A stretch of 64,000 nucleotides of DNA from positions 17,665,146 to 17,729,145 of the forward strand of contig NC_084940.1 of assembly GCF_958298935.1 (NCBI RefSeq). The letters are read 5' to 3'. This DNA is from Phragmites australis. Taxonomy: Eukaryota; Streptophyta; Magnoliopsida; Poales; Poaceae. Below the pieces are notes generated by a model that saw nothing but the letters and a program-made list of their open reading frames with translations, made no database searches and was not told the DNA's origin. This document shows, piece after piece, positions 44,526 through 55,177 of the stretch (its first letter is position 1; each line of letters starts with the position of its first letter). The position numbers and the translations under genes are program-made.

Positions 44526-46180
44526 TGTAGGGATCGGTGACGTTCTAAGAGGGGGTGAATTAGGACATTTAGAACTATTTTGGCTCCAAAAATAATACAA
44601 AATAAACCTATATTAATTTCTATCTAGATATGCTTTAGATTTATCTAGTGTGTTTACTCTACTGATTAAAACACTTGCAACCTATCTAAGAAGGTAAATT
44701 GTAAGAATGTAAATGTGGAAATGTAAATAAGATAGATAGAGCAAACTCGGCACAAGAAATTTTTCCTATGGTATCGATGGTATGAATATCACATCTAGTC
44801 TACGTTGAAGCTCCATAAAGGATATGCTCCCGATCAGCACCTGGTCATGGCTATTGAGTCACCAAGTCGCAAAGATAGAGTCTCAACCCGGATGAGCCAT
44901 TAAGCTACCAAGGCAAGGTCTCACCACTAGCCTCTCTTCTGATTCTTTGCCGTCGTGATCACTTCAGAGCTTAATCCACCAAGGTAAGGGTCTCCATGTC
45001 CCCGTACACGCTTTTCGTTGCCGCTCCACACCAAGTTGGAGGGTCAACAAGCTTACCGGCGAGTTACAAAGACTTTAAGGTGCCGGCATATCACTTGGTA
45101 CAAGGTTGAATTACTCCTTGATCCACTCTCTAGGCTACAATCACCTAGCAACACTCTCTCTAAGCCTATAAGCACTAATCACTCACTAATCTTGTGCTTA
45201 ATCGACATGAATAATCACATTAAGCACTTTAGTGGCTTGGATGTCTTCTTAGGTGTACATGAATTTATAGCCTCAAACTCGCGCACTAGTTGTTAATCCA
45301 ACGGCTCAGAAAAGTTGTTAACACCGGATAATCTGGTAAGAACAATAGTACTAACACCGAATCATCCGGTGAGTACACTCTCACAAACTAGCCATTAAAA
45401 CCTCACTCAAGCCTCTGTGAACACCGAACACTCTGGTGTATACTTCATCGTCATCACCAGACTATCTGGTGAGTTATCCTGAGGCATCTAAGCATTTAAT
45501 TCTTCTATGTATAAATTGCTCCAGTGTTAGCATCCGGTGCACATGACTTCATCATCGAACTATCCGGTGAGTTGACTCTAGACAACTAAGCCAATGCAAC
45601 CCTCTCTGAAAATAATGGTCTAGTGTGCACAACCTTCATCACCAGACCATCCGATGTATTGAAATTTGTTTTGCCTCTTTGCACTATTTATTGCCAGGTG
45701 TGTGCAACACATTGATCACTGGACTATCCGGTGCTTTGATCTTCAACTTCAATGGATGTAACCTTCTCTAGACAAAATACTTAGGTGTGTATCTTCTCTG
45801 ATCACCAGACCTTCCGGTGAGGTCTCCAGGACTCTCTCCTCTTTGTCAAATATACTCTGATGAGTTCAACACCCAGAGCACCGGTCTATCTGGTGAGTTC
45901 ATTTCTCCCGGAACTTCTCCAATTCAATCAAACTTTGTCCCGACTACGGTGGCTTCTTTTTGTATTGCATCCATAAGATCTACTAACATATATTCTTGAC
46001 TAACATGTTAGTCCCATTGACTATGTTGTCATTAATCATTAAAATCATAATTATAGCCTAATAGGACCATTTTCACTATAGTAGGAGATATGTTCTTGAC
46101 TAACATGTTAGTCCCATTGACTATGTTATCATTAATCATTAAAATCATAATTATAGCCTAATAGGACCATTTTCACTATA
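44526..46180 (+). mobile_element. solo LTR nested in the TRIM 3' LTR, with 100-bp duplication
   Basis: It starts TGTAGGGATCGG and ends TTTCACTATA, and is flanked by GTAGG on both sides (44521-44525 and 46181-46185). Removing it restores the LTR sequence seen at 43655. The last 100 bp are duplicated in tandem. It contains about ten copies of an ACCGGACTATCCGGTGAG-like motif. There is no coding content. Confidence 0.75.
45320..45900. repeat. dispersed imperfect palindromes, ACCGGA(N)TCCGGTGAG type
   Basis: About ten copies at intervals of roughly 25-90 bp (near 45325, 45355, 45427, 45460, 45530, 45556, 45640, 45718, 45805 and 45880). Each has two half sites of the form ACCGGA/TCCGGT around an AT-containing centre. 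Confidence 0.75.
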
Positions 46181-46192
46181 GTAGGAGATATG
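45993..46192 (+). repeat. 100-bp tandem duplication
   Basis: 45993-46092 and 46093-46192 match with an exact 100-bp offset and one visible difference (GTTGTC versus GTTATC). The unit spans the junction between the solo LTR and the TRIM LTR. Confidence 0.9.
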
Positions 46193-46487
46193 TTAGGAGT
46201 CGGATTGAATTAGGACTGCTTAGAGATAAATTTGGTAGGAGATAAGTTATGAGTTAGAATTGATTTAGGATTGTAATTTTCCCTCTCTATATAAAGGGAC
46301 AACAACACATTATTGTAATAATTAATCTAAATCTCCCCTATCTATAGTCTAACCTCTCATCTCTAACAGCAGATGTCACTCAGCTATCCTCCCGATGAAT
46401 ATTTATCCCCCTTATGATCTTAAGATCATAACACATGCCATCATGAGTCGTTATTCTTGCAACCATATATTCAAATTGGGCATTCTT

Positions 46488-47487
46488 TCAAGGAATATAT
46501 AGATCCGTTGTTTGGTGTTCAATCCATGATGTCAATGACCAAAACACTGAAACATTATGCATTTCTCTCCTCTTGAAGTGAAACTGCACATATGACTGAA
46601 AAGCTTGTAATGTCGTACAAACAACATAAGACCCTTGTAATTCTTTCGGTGTCAGATGCAACCCTATCGAATATAAAACCAGAAAGAGAAACAAAGAGAT
46701 AATTCAAGCAAACAATACAAAATTGGAGCATCAGCTAATGCTCAAACTGCAGAACACTGACTTTTCCCTTGTACTTCTGAGTTCGGATAAAGCTCTGTGA
46801 GCTGCGTGTAACTGCCCTCCTTGAACTCCCTGTGGCATCCAGGACTCCATTTTAGTTCGTAGACCATTAGAATCGTGACTGAATACCATAAAATGAACTA
46901 AGACAGGAGGAATGGCATTTTTCAAAAGCCAAAAAAAAGAGAGTGCAAGAGGAAGCACGATATGATTTGACATCATACAATTTTCAGTAACAACTGCACC
47001 AGTCTAACATTTGTAATTGTTGCCAACCGTTTGATTTTTGGACGAGCAAAAGTGCATCTTTGCGTTTTGGGTGGCAGGGATGACGGCATAATTTGAGCCA
47101 AACAAATTACAGGAGAAATTGAACTAACAAGGGGCACAAGGCTGTAGCAAAAATCTGAAAACGAAGGAAACTTGCAGCTCAGATTCGTTCAAAATACTGG
47201 CTCAAAAACAATGAAAAGTAAGCAACTTGTAGGAGAAATCTGAAATGAGCCTAGACAACCAGAAGGACAATTTACAAGAGTGTAAGAGGCGATAATATTT
47301 CTTTTCAAAAGATCCAAACAAAGAACACAACAGAGAGAACGGATAAATATTCAACCATTAATCACGAAACGCACACAGAGAGTGATAGAAAAAAAAATGG
47401 GAATTGCATTTGTATACCTTGCTTAGCTTGCTTGCTCTTGCTCGGTTGGGAATTTAGGATTGCTTCGTGCTTCCCTGCTGCCGGCAT
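46488..47487 (-). CDS. putative three-exon small protein, 122 aa, unidentified
   Basis: Minus strand: ATG at 47487, exon 47487-47418 (donor CAAG|GTATAC), exon 46897-46775 (acceptor GTCTTAG, donor AGAA|GTACAA) and exon 46663-46488 (acceptor TTCGATAG, stop TGA). Lengths 70, 123 and 176 nt keep the frame and give 122 aa. The N-terminus is Lys/Ser/Gln-rich. The middle exon contains V-F-S-H-D-S-N-G-L and G-V-Q-G-G-Q-L-H-A-A-H. I do not recognise the protein, and the second donor is weak. It could instead be a fragment of a larger gene. LTR sequence of gypsy copy B starts only 75 bp upstream of the ATG. Confidence 0.33.
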
Positions 47488-47736
47488 GATGTGTCGACGG
47501 TTCAAGTGGTCGAGCAGACACCGAATCAGAGTTATACGTGAGCGAAGCACCGGAGCTACAAGGCAAGTATCTAAATATATTTAACCTTTTTACTTTGGAT
47601 CATTTGGTGTCTAATTTGATAAATTATCGTTTTATGTATGTTATGCATGTTAGCGAGTCGATGTCGAGAATTATGAATATAACCTATATTGATGCATCAT
47701 TTCTACCTTGAACTATTAATGATCTTATCCTTATAA

Positions 47737-47741
47737 TCTAG
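47737..47741. repeat. target-site duplication of the 9-kb element, left copy
   Basis: TCTAG precedes the 5' LTR and is repeated at 56771-56775 after the 3' LTR. Confidence 0.95.
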
Positions 47742-47829
47742 TGTCGGTGTATTTAGAACCAGGGGTCCCTAAGTCCCGAGGCCAAACCGGCCGCCCACCA
47801 CATATCACCACCCTGCAAGGTAAAAGCAG

Positions 47830-48486
47830 AGACTCGGGAGAGGGTGCTCGGGGCTGCGCGTGGCAGCCCCCGAGGACTCGGTGCCCCGAAGGTCCCTCTA
47901 AAGTGCTCGGGAGAGGGTGCTCGGGGCTGCGCGTGGCAGCCCCCGAGGACTCGGTGCCCCGAAGGTCCCTCTAAAGTGCTCGGGAGAGGGTGCTCGGGGC
48001 TGCACGTGGCAGCCCGCGAGGACTCGGTGCCCCGAAGGTCTCACTCAAGTACTCGGGAGAAGATGCTCGGGGCTGCACGTGGCAGCCCGCGAGGACTCGG
48101 TGCCCCGAAGGTCTCACTCAAGTACTCGGGAGAGGGTGCTCGGGGCTGCACGTGGCAGCCCGCGAGGACTCGGTGCCCCGAAGGTCTCACTCAAGTACTC
48201 GGGAGAGGGTGCTCGGGGCTGCGCGTGGCAGCCCCCGAGGACTCGGTGCCCCGAAGGTCCCTCTAAAGTGCTCGGGAGAGGGTGCTCGGGGCTGCACGTG
48301 GCAGCCCGCGAGGACTCGGTGCCCCGAAGGTCTCACTGAAGTCCTCGGGAGAGAGTGCTCGGGGCTGCACGTGGCAGCCCCCGAGGACCCGGTGCCCCGA
48401 AGGTCCCCCCAAGATGCTCGGGAGATAGTGCTCGGGGCTGCACGTGGCAGCCCCCGGGGACTCGGTCCCCAGAAGGTTCGCGCAAG
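47830..48486 (+). repeat. nine 73-bp tandem repeats in the 5' LTR
   Basis: Each unit contains CTCGGGGCTGC and GCAGCCCCCGAG (or close variants) around a five-base loop, giving a strong hairpin. In six units the loop gives CACGTGGC; in three it gives CGCGTGGC. Because 73 is not a multiple of three, all three frames read through the array, which explains the repeated spurious frames here. Confidence 0.95.
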
Positions 48487-48971
48487 ATCGTTCAAAGACT
48501 CAAAGGGCCCCGTCGCCAGAGTGTCATCCAGTCAAGGGCCCGATGCCGCATTTAATAGGCGCGCGTGGCCTGGCATTCTGACATCCTGACATTCTCGGCT
48601 GCCCACGCCCCAGTGTCAGACCCGGCCATGCCCAGGCTGGGGGGCGTGGGTTCATTAAATGCACGGGTCCCGTCCCGTTTCCACTTGCGCACCTCGGGAT
48701 AACGTTACCAGAATCGAAGCACTCGGCCTGCCACCCTGCCCTGGCAGGAGAACAAGACAGAGTGGGCGCACCGGGCACCTCTGAGGCTGTCCGGTGGGCC
48801 TTTCTTTTATGGCACCCCGATGCTTCCACAGCGGCTAGTGGTCGAATGCGCGCCGCCTTCCTCCACCGCCCCTGTCACTTCGCCAAAATGAGATGATTAG
48901 GCCTTTCTCCGTGGCACCTGGGCATTGGCATCCCCTCTTTCCCATTCAGGATATGTCGAGGTCGGCGCATC

Positions 48972-48979
48972 TATAAAAG
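48972..48979 (+). promoter_or_regulatory. TATA box of the 9-kb element
   Basis: TATAAAAG lies about 490 bp after the tandem array, followed by a purine-rich leader. The same box in the 3' LTR is at 56408-56415. Confidence 0.65.
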
Positions 48980-49335
48980 AAAAGGAAGGAGGACGCTAGA
49001 GAAGACGGATAGACAAAGACAGAAAAAGAGAACAAGGAAAGAACAGCCCCGATCGCAAGACGATCAAGAGACCAGCTAGCTAGAACATAAGAGCCTTCGA
49101 CTCTTTTGTAAAAGAGTTCTCCTTCGAGAACCAGAGATAACACTCACACAGGAGTAGGGTGTTACGCCTCCGCGCGGCCCGAACCTGTCCAAAAACCCGG
49201 TGTCCCCGCAAGCCATCGCATTTATTTCCTTTTCCGCTCATTTCCCGTGCAAACTTTTCTAGGATCATCCCCCCGGCCGAATCTCTAAAAAGGGGTCTCT
49301 CGGGATCCCTGCGACAGGAGTTCACCCTCCGACAG

Positions 49336-49351
49336 CTGGCGCGCCAGGTAG
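49336..49351 (+). other. primer-binding site of the 9-kb element
   Basis: CTGGCGCGCCAGGTAGG lies one base after the LTR. It is a recognisable grass Ty3/gypsy primer site, but I do not assign the tRNA. Confidence 0.7.
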
Positions 49352-49401
49352 GGGGGAATATCCCTAGATTGTTTGTTTCCCTTTTTTCTCCACAGGAAAA
49401 G

Positions 49402-49839
49402 ATGGCCGGTGGGCATCGTCTCCAGTGTTCCGGCTCCACTTCCAGTAACGGAACGCCGCCCCACGGCCAAGAGGTTTTTCCCGCCCAAGGGGATCAGGGC
49501 GCTGGGCCCATCAGCGCCGCCGCTGCCGGCGTGCTCTCTGACCCCCAGCAGATGGTCAGGGCCCCGGCCGCTAGGCCCGCCTCTGGATCACGTCGGGCGC
49601 CGCCCCGGCGCAGGCTCGCTTTTAGTGAGGCCAGCCCAGGGAGCGCCTTGCTTGCAGCGCAAGCCCTCCTCAGGCACCCTCCCATTCAGGCCACGCCAAA
49701 CACTCCGGAAGGCCGGTGGATGCAAGACATCGCCGCTTTGGTCGGCACCGCTCGCCGCCAGGTACGGGTCGAGAGTCCTCGGGGGCAGCCACTCCCGAAT
49801 CCGTGGAACATCGAGCATCTCCGACGCTTCTACCCGTAG
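49402..49839 (+). CDS. short sense frame, truncated gag-like protein (145 aa)
   Basis: An ATG at 49402, after the leader, opens a Pro/Ala/Arg-rich frame. It ends with W-M-Q-D-I-A-A-L-V-G and W-N-I-E-H-L-R-R-F-Y, resembling the beginning of gag in Tat-type Ty3/gypsy elements, and stops at TAG 49837-49839. No gag core or zinc knuckle follows. An AATAAA signal at 49967-49972 could end a short transcript. It is probably a remnant kept for packaging or translation of the leader; function is not known. Confidence 0.55.
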   Translation: MAGGHRLQCSGSTSSNGTPPHGQEVFPAQGDQGAGPISAAAAGVLSDPQQMVRAPAARPASGSRRAPPRRRLAFSEASPGSALLAAQALLRHPPIQATPNTPEGRWMQDIAALVGTARRQVRVESPRGQPLPNPWNIEHLRRFYP

Positions 49840-51504
49840 ATGGTCAAGCTCGCGGTTCAGGTTGATAAGGCCGGGGGCTTCTCCTCGCCCGAGCAATCTG
49901 GAGGCTTCGCCCCGTATGGTAAATCGCTGTCGCCCAACCTTGTAAATATCGTACATTCAGTATTTTAATAAAGCAATCACTATGGCAAATTATTTCTCTG
50001 GATTCCCTATGTTTAACCTGTCTGGTAAGGTGCTCGGTTGTGCGAGAAAAAGTTCGCTCTCTCGTTTTTTCCCATTGACAAAAGAATCCCAATCGGTATA
50101 CATGCGAGCAGTCGCCGCTGACTTACGTCCGACGTGGTAGGCTGTGGTGTTCGGTGTCGTGACGGGCTCCCGGGCACTAACCGAGTTTCGGGGCGCTCTG
50201 AGTAATCCCATCACTCGAGCTGCTCGAGTAGGCCGGAGCTCAAGCCCTCGGAGCGGGCTGTCGGTGCTCGGTCTGGCCTGTCATACCCGGGCGCCACCGA
50301 ACCATAGGACCTCTAGGTTATGCCTCTATCCGCCTTTGTCTGCCGGTTCGGGTATTCGAGAGGTCTCAGGTCGAAAAAACGAGAGCAGTCTATGGCAAGT
50401 ACCGCACTAACAGAGCGCACCAGACAAAGAAATCCTATATTATCTCTCTTAAGTCACAGGTCGGCAATCACAAGCAGTTCGGCCGCGAGGGCTTCAATGC
50501 CCCGGTCTCTGGTCGGCCCCCAGGGTTCTTCGGGTGGTCCTACCGCCTAGGCTTGGGTGGTCGGGATCACCCGACCCTAGGAGCCTCGTATGCCCATGGG
50601 CGGTCGGGCGCTCCGTTGAAAGGATCAAGTTCCCGGGCCCCCGGGCTCGGAATCAACCCCTTCTGGGTCGGCTGGCCGGAAGGCCGACGGCTGCCCGGTG
50701 AGTGGTTATATTCAAACAAATCTGCTTTCAGTAACTTTATGTTCCCGAGTCATTCTCGGGGGCTCTCGCACTTTAATCTGCTCGGTGAGGTGGTCTCCTG
50801 GCCCGTGAACAAACCCTGCCGCGTGTCGGCCTTTTTCTAGAACGACAGAGCGGTTCGTAGAAAGAAGTACCGTGCGTGCGATAACGTTCGACCGAAGCCC
50901 TTCGTGGTGGTCGTGGTGGTCGGTCCGCTCTTAAGGACCCCGAGCACTACCGAGTCCTCAGGTGCCCTGGGTAATCCTATCACTCGAGCTGCTCGAGTAG
51001 TCCGGAGCTCAGGCCTTGGGGGCAGGCTGTCAGTACTCGGTCCGGCCCTTTTTTGAGCCCGGGCACCACCGAACCGCGAGGACTCTTGGTCACATTCTCG
51101 CTCGCACGCGTCTCCCTTCTACCGGCTGAGTGGTCGCAAAGTGAAAAGGTGTTCACTGGGCACGGCGTGTTCCGGGCAGGGCCGTTCTATCTCCCGGGCA
51201 GGGAGTCTGTGTCTTTGTTTCTTAAGCTAGGCAGTACGGACTCGCGAGAGCTCGAAGGCTGGCTGCGCCAACACCGGCGACCACAACTACTTCGTTTTTC
51301 GGGGATGGAAAGGTCGGGAGCGGCCCGACTGAGTACTCCTCGGGACTTCCAGACAGAGCGCCGGAAAGAAACCTCAAGCATACAAAAGAAATTGAAGTTG
51401 CGAGCCCAAGGAAAAGCTGCCATTATATTCACAAGACTTGGACAAAGCTTTTTCTAAAGGTTCACTCCTACATCTGCAACAAAAAAGATAAGGGCGCCGA
51501 CGGC
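49840..51504. other. non-coding internal region with two diverged direct repeats
   Basis: GC-rich DNA with no gag or pol motif. Two related segments (50171-50312 and 50941-51084) contain ACTCGAGCTGCTCGAGT and a shared flank. This region also holds the 3' flank of the antisense gene. Confidence 0.7.
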
Positions 51505-54500
51505 CTAGTCTGCGGCAGAGGCGTCGGCTGAGTCTTCTGAGTCGTCCCCGGGGGCTGGCGGTGGCGGCACCTCCCGCCTGAAGCCAGCCGCCACCACAGA
51601 GGCGGTACTACTAACCGCTGCCCGGGCGGCCTCCTCCTCAGCCTCGACCACTCCCTCCCGCGCCGGCTCCAGCGGGAAGTTCGGGTCCCTGCTTCGGTAG
51701 CAGGCCAGGACATGCTCAGCCACGGCATGAGCCAGGCCACGTCCCTCCCGGGCAGCGAGCTCCTGGACTGCCCAGGGCAGGGTCTCGAGGCGCTCGCAGA
51801 CTTGCTGCAGCTCCAGCACTTGCCGTGCGGGGCCGTCGCCCTTCGTGTCGCCGACAAGCCGCCCAAGGCCGCCTTTCTCCATGGCCCGTCGCATCCGCCG
51901 GAGTATATCCTCCAGCATCTGCACCAGGTTAACCCGCGAGACGAAGGCCGCCTCGAGCTTCTCCTTGGCGACCCGCAGCTGTGCCTCAAGTCCCTGGTCC
52001 CCGGCCGGACCAGAAGAACCGCCGGCTGCGGCAGGGGCAGCATCCTGCTTCGCCTTGGCCACCACCTCGGACAGGGCCTGTTCACGGGCGGTCAGTTCCG
52101 CCTCGTGTTTCGCATTCTCTTCCGCCCTGGTAGCCGCGGCGGCCGCCGCGGCAGCTGCCTCGCCTTCCCGGCGACACAGCTCGCCTTCCCGGCGACTCAG
52201 CTCACTCTCCCGCCGGGCCAGCGCCTCCTCCTGCTGGACCACCGAGTCCTCCCGGGCTCCGAGGTCAGACGCTGACAGCGCGTTGTCCACTTCCCGGATG
52301 GAGACGTCCTCTTCCCAGCGCTTGATTTCTCCTCTGATCCTCTGGAGGTCGTCTTCCCAGCGCTGGAGGTCGGCGCGCGTCTTCTCGACCGCACCCTCTC
52401 GGCGGGCCAGCTCGGCCTGCCGCTCCTCTGCAAGCCGCTCCCGGGCCGTGACTGCCGCCTCCCTCACCTGCGCCTGCCCCATCCTGGCAAGGGCATCGGC
52501 AGCCTGCCGCCTCGACGCCTCGGCCAGGCGGGCGGCGTCTTCAAGTTCCCGCGCGGCTCCCGCGCGGATGTCATCAAGGAGTTTTTGCTCCCGCACGGTT
52601 GCCGCACGGGCCTCCTCTCGGGCGCTGGCCAGCTGCGCCCTCTCCAGTGCCAGGCGGGCGCGCTCGGCTTCGAGCTCCCCCTCCTTGGCATCCACCGCCG
52701 CGCCCAACTGCCCGACGGCAGCTCGGACGCCTTCAATGGCGGCCGAGAAGGGATCGGTAGGCCGGCCAGGCACCGCGGGCGCCGAGGGCTCCCGGGCTTC
52801 TCCGCCGGATCCCTCCAGGGGGACCAAGCTCTCCGCCGGGCCCTGCGCCGCCATCCGCCCCGGGCTCTGACTGGCCGGGGTAGGCTCCTCCGGAACCAAG
52901 GCCTCGGACGGCGGCTGCGCTCCTGCATCAGCCGCCTTGGCCACCGGTCCCGACGAGGTATCCGCCTCCACTGTTCTCCGCCCCGGGCTCTCCGCGCCCG
53001 GGGTAGGCTCCGCCGGCGCCGTTTCCGTAGTCGCCGCCACTACCTCTCTCCCCACAGCCGCCCCGTCGATTGACGCCTCCACGTCAATCGGCGCCTCCGC
53101 CGTTCCTACACTTGCCTGCGCTGGCGCAGCGGGCAGGTTCGGCTCCGCCCTTGGCGCCTGCTCCTTCTCCGACGCCGCAACGGCTGCGGCCGGCCTACGG
53201 GAGACAAGTAAAAGAGCCAAAACTTAGTTCGGGCCGAAAATACCCATGGGAAAGCAAGAGAAATAACTCACCGATATCGCCACTTGGCCGCTGGGAGCCG
53301 GACGTCCGGGTCCGGTGACGTCGGTCCGGACCCCTCCCGCCGCCTCTTCCGCTGGGGGCTCGGCTGGGCCACAGCACGGGCCTCGGGTGCCGCCGCCCGA
53401 GTCTCGGACTCCGCCGTGCAGGTCGCCGGCGTGGTCGCAGGCGTCGGCGCGGGCCCCATCCGCACCAGGCGCGGCTCCAGCACCGGGAACGCCGCCGCTG
53501 CCGTCGGCGACGGCGGAGACTCCGGCGGCAGGATCAAATTCCGGGGTCTTTTTCCCCGGTCTCCCGGCATCGACTCCGCGGCAGCTTCGGGGGCAGCCTC
53601 TTCTCCGGCGCGGCGGCTGCTGGTTGCGGCAGCCCCGTCGCCGGCCTGCGCCGCGCCGCCAACGCCCTCCTCGCCCAGGAGATCTTCCAGCCCAGGGAGT
53701 TCGGAGGCCTCGGGACTCCGGCTTCTTGGCCGGTCCACGGGCCCTTGGGCGTCGAACTCCGGCAGCCGCTTCAGGATAGCCACCCGGTCGGGATTGGCGC
53801 AGAGCGCCATCTCCGGCCACGGAAGCTCCGCCCGGCTCATGTCCTCCGACCCGGTGATCACTCGGATCATCCCTCGCAGCTCCGCCTGCCCCAGATCCCA
53901 GCTCGCGCCGATCTGGGTCCTGGTGATGTCCTCCGGCCCGGTGTAGAACCAGCTTGGCCGGGCCCGCTCCCGCAAGGGCGCCAGTCGACGTCGCAGGAAG
54001 TCCGCGACCACCATAACGGAGGTTAGCCCGGACTCGCGCAGCTCCAGGATGCGCTCCAGCACCGGCTTTAGCCTCGCATCTTCTGGCGGCGGCGCCTCCC
54101 ACGTCGATCGCCGAGGTTCCGCCGCCTTCTCTGGCAGTTCGAGCCGCTCGTGGGGGTCGGTGTCGACGAAGAACCAGTCCCGTCGCCACTCCTCCCACTT
54201 GCTGCGCACCACCTGGGGGATATATTGGTCCCCCAGGCCTTCCCGAAGCCGAAGGTTGCAGCACCCCGCAACATCCGCCGTGGAGTGCCCCCTCTTCTTC
54301 CCCACCGGTCGAAGGACGAAGAAATGGCGAAGCAGCGTCGCCGACGGCACCACCCCCACGAACATTTCGCAGAGATGGGCGAAGACCGCCAGCGCCACGA
54401 CGGAGTTGGGGCTCAGGTGCGCCATCTGGATGCCGTAAGTCTCCAGCACTTGCATGAAGAATGCGGAGAACGGCGGCACCAGCCCCGCCGCCACGAAGGA

Positions 54501-54695
54501 GGTGAAGAGGACCGTTCGTCCGGGAACGGTCGTCGCCGGCGTCAGAGTTGCCGGCTTCACCGCCACAGCGCCTTCCTGACCCTCCGGCACCAGCAGCTTC
54601 CTAATTTTGTCCGCCGCCTCCTCATTCCTCAGGCGAGACTCCGGCAAAACGCTGATCGGAGCCCGATCCCGGCGTCCCCCTCCAACCTTCGACAT
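51505..54695 (-). CDS. antisense two-exon gene, 1037-aa PF04195-like coiled-coil protein
   Basis: Exon 1 is 54695-53272 (starting M-S-K-V-G-G-G) and exon 2 is 53194-51505. The 77-bp intron has donor ATCG|GTGAGT and acceptor CCCGTAG|G, and splicing keeps the frame (1424 + 1690 = 3114 nt). Residues about 58-135 (L-F-T-S-F-V-A-A-G-L, then Y-G-I-Q-M-A-H-L-S-P-N-S) resemble the 'putative gypsy type transposon' domain, Pfam PF04195, common in cereal elements. A Trp-rich stretch follows (W-R-R-D-W-F-F-V-D). Exon 2 is mainly a long Ala/Glu/Arg coiled coil with heptad-like repeats, then an acidic tail. A TATA box lies about 120 bp upstream. The function of the family is not known to me. The upstream ATG at 54749 is a less likely start because it is only about 65 bp from the TATA box. 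Confidence 0.8.
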
Positions 54696-54811
54696 CTCGT
54701 CGGAGAAGAGGGTGGTTTTCGGTGGAAGGAGAGAGAAAAGTAGAAGCACGAAAGAAGCAGAAGCGCGAGTGCGAGGGAGCGTGAAAAAAGGGAACGGACC
54801 GATCCTTCCCC

Positions 54812-54820
54812 CCTTTTATA
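54812..54820 (-). promoter_or_regulatory. TATA box of the antisense gene
   Basis: TATAAAAGG on the minus strand, 117 bp upstream of the ATG at 54695. It is followed by a pyrimidine- and purine-tract leader. Confidence 0.65.
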
Positions 54821-55177
54821 TCTCAAAATTCAAAAACTGCCGCCCCGACGGTTCGCTCGGCGAAGTGTCGCCTCGATCGACGCAACTGACAGGCGAATCT
54901 CCCGCCGATCGCGCGATGTCAGCATTTTGCCAGGCGTATTTTCCTCGATCTGCGCGGCAACCGCACGGGCCGCCCGTATGATTATCACACCCCTCGGAAG
55001 TTGTATGGACACGCGTCCACTCATTTGCCCGTTGGGGTCTGCTTGATGTCTAGAAACCGCAGGGGCCACCTCCGGAAAGCTTGCCGCGTGGCATTCGGCC
55101 CGCCTTGACCTCGGTCGCGACGAAGGGCCCATTCGCAGTCTCTGTCCCATCGGCTGCCAAACGGGCCCGGGGGCTAC

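Larger units (their letters stand above)
43513..46433 (+). mobile_element. TRIM-like small LTR element with a duplicated partial LTR
   Basis: The 5' LTR (43513-43936, TGTCATGACGG to CCATAACA) is followed by a primer-like TCTAGTATCAGAGA, about 250 bp of non-coding internal DNA, a truncated LTR copy (44196-44306), a repeat of the internal end (44301-44387) and the 3' LTR (44388-46433). A solo LTR splits the 3' LTR. Flanks CATGT and CATGC agree at four of five bases. It has no coding capacity, as in terminal-repeat retrotransposons in miniature; it would depend on another element's proteins. Confidence 0.75.
47742..49334 (+). mobile_element. 5' LTR of the 9-kb element (1593 bp)
   Basis: It runs from TGTCGGTGTATTTAG to CACCCTCCGACA. 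It contains nine 73-bp tandem units (47830-48486) and a TATA box at 48972-48979. Confidence 0.95.

Noticed and set aside
44526..46180. CACTA-type DNA transposon suggested by CACTATA at the right end
   Set aside because: The left end is TGTAGGG rather than CACTA and the duplication is 5 bp; a mutated TGTAGG...CCTACA-type solo LTR fits better.
47844..48589. Three overlapping repeat-rich frames of 140-199 codons in each LTR of the 9-kb element
   Set aside because: They are translations of the 73-bp tandem units, which read through in every frame because 73 is not divisible by three.
53224..54264. 346-codon and other frames overlapping the antisense gene
   Set aside because: Shadows of exon 1 in other frames; the chosen frame has the PF04195-like pattern and a phase-preserving intron.
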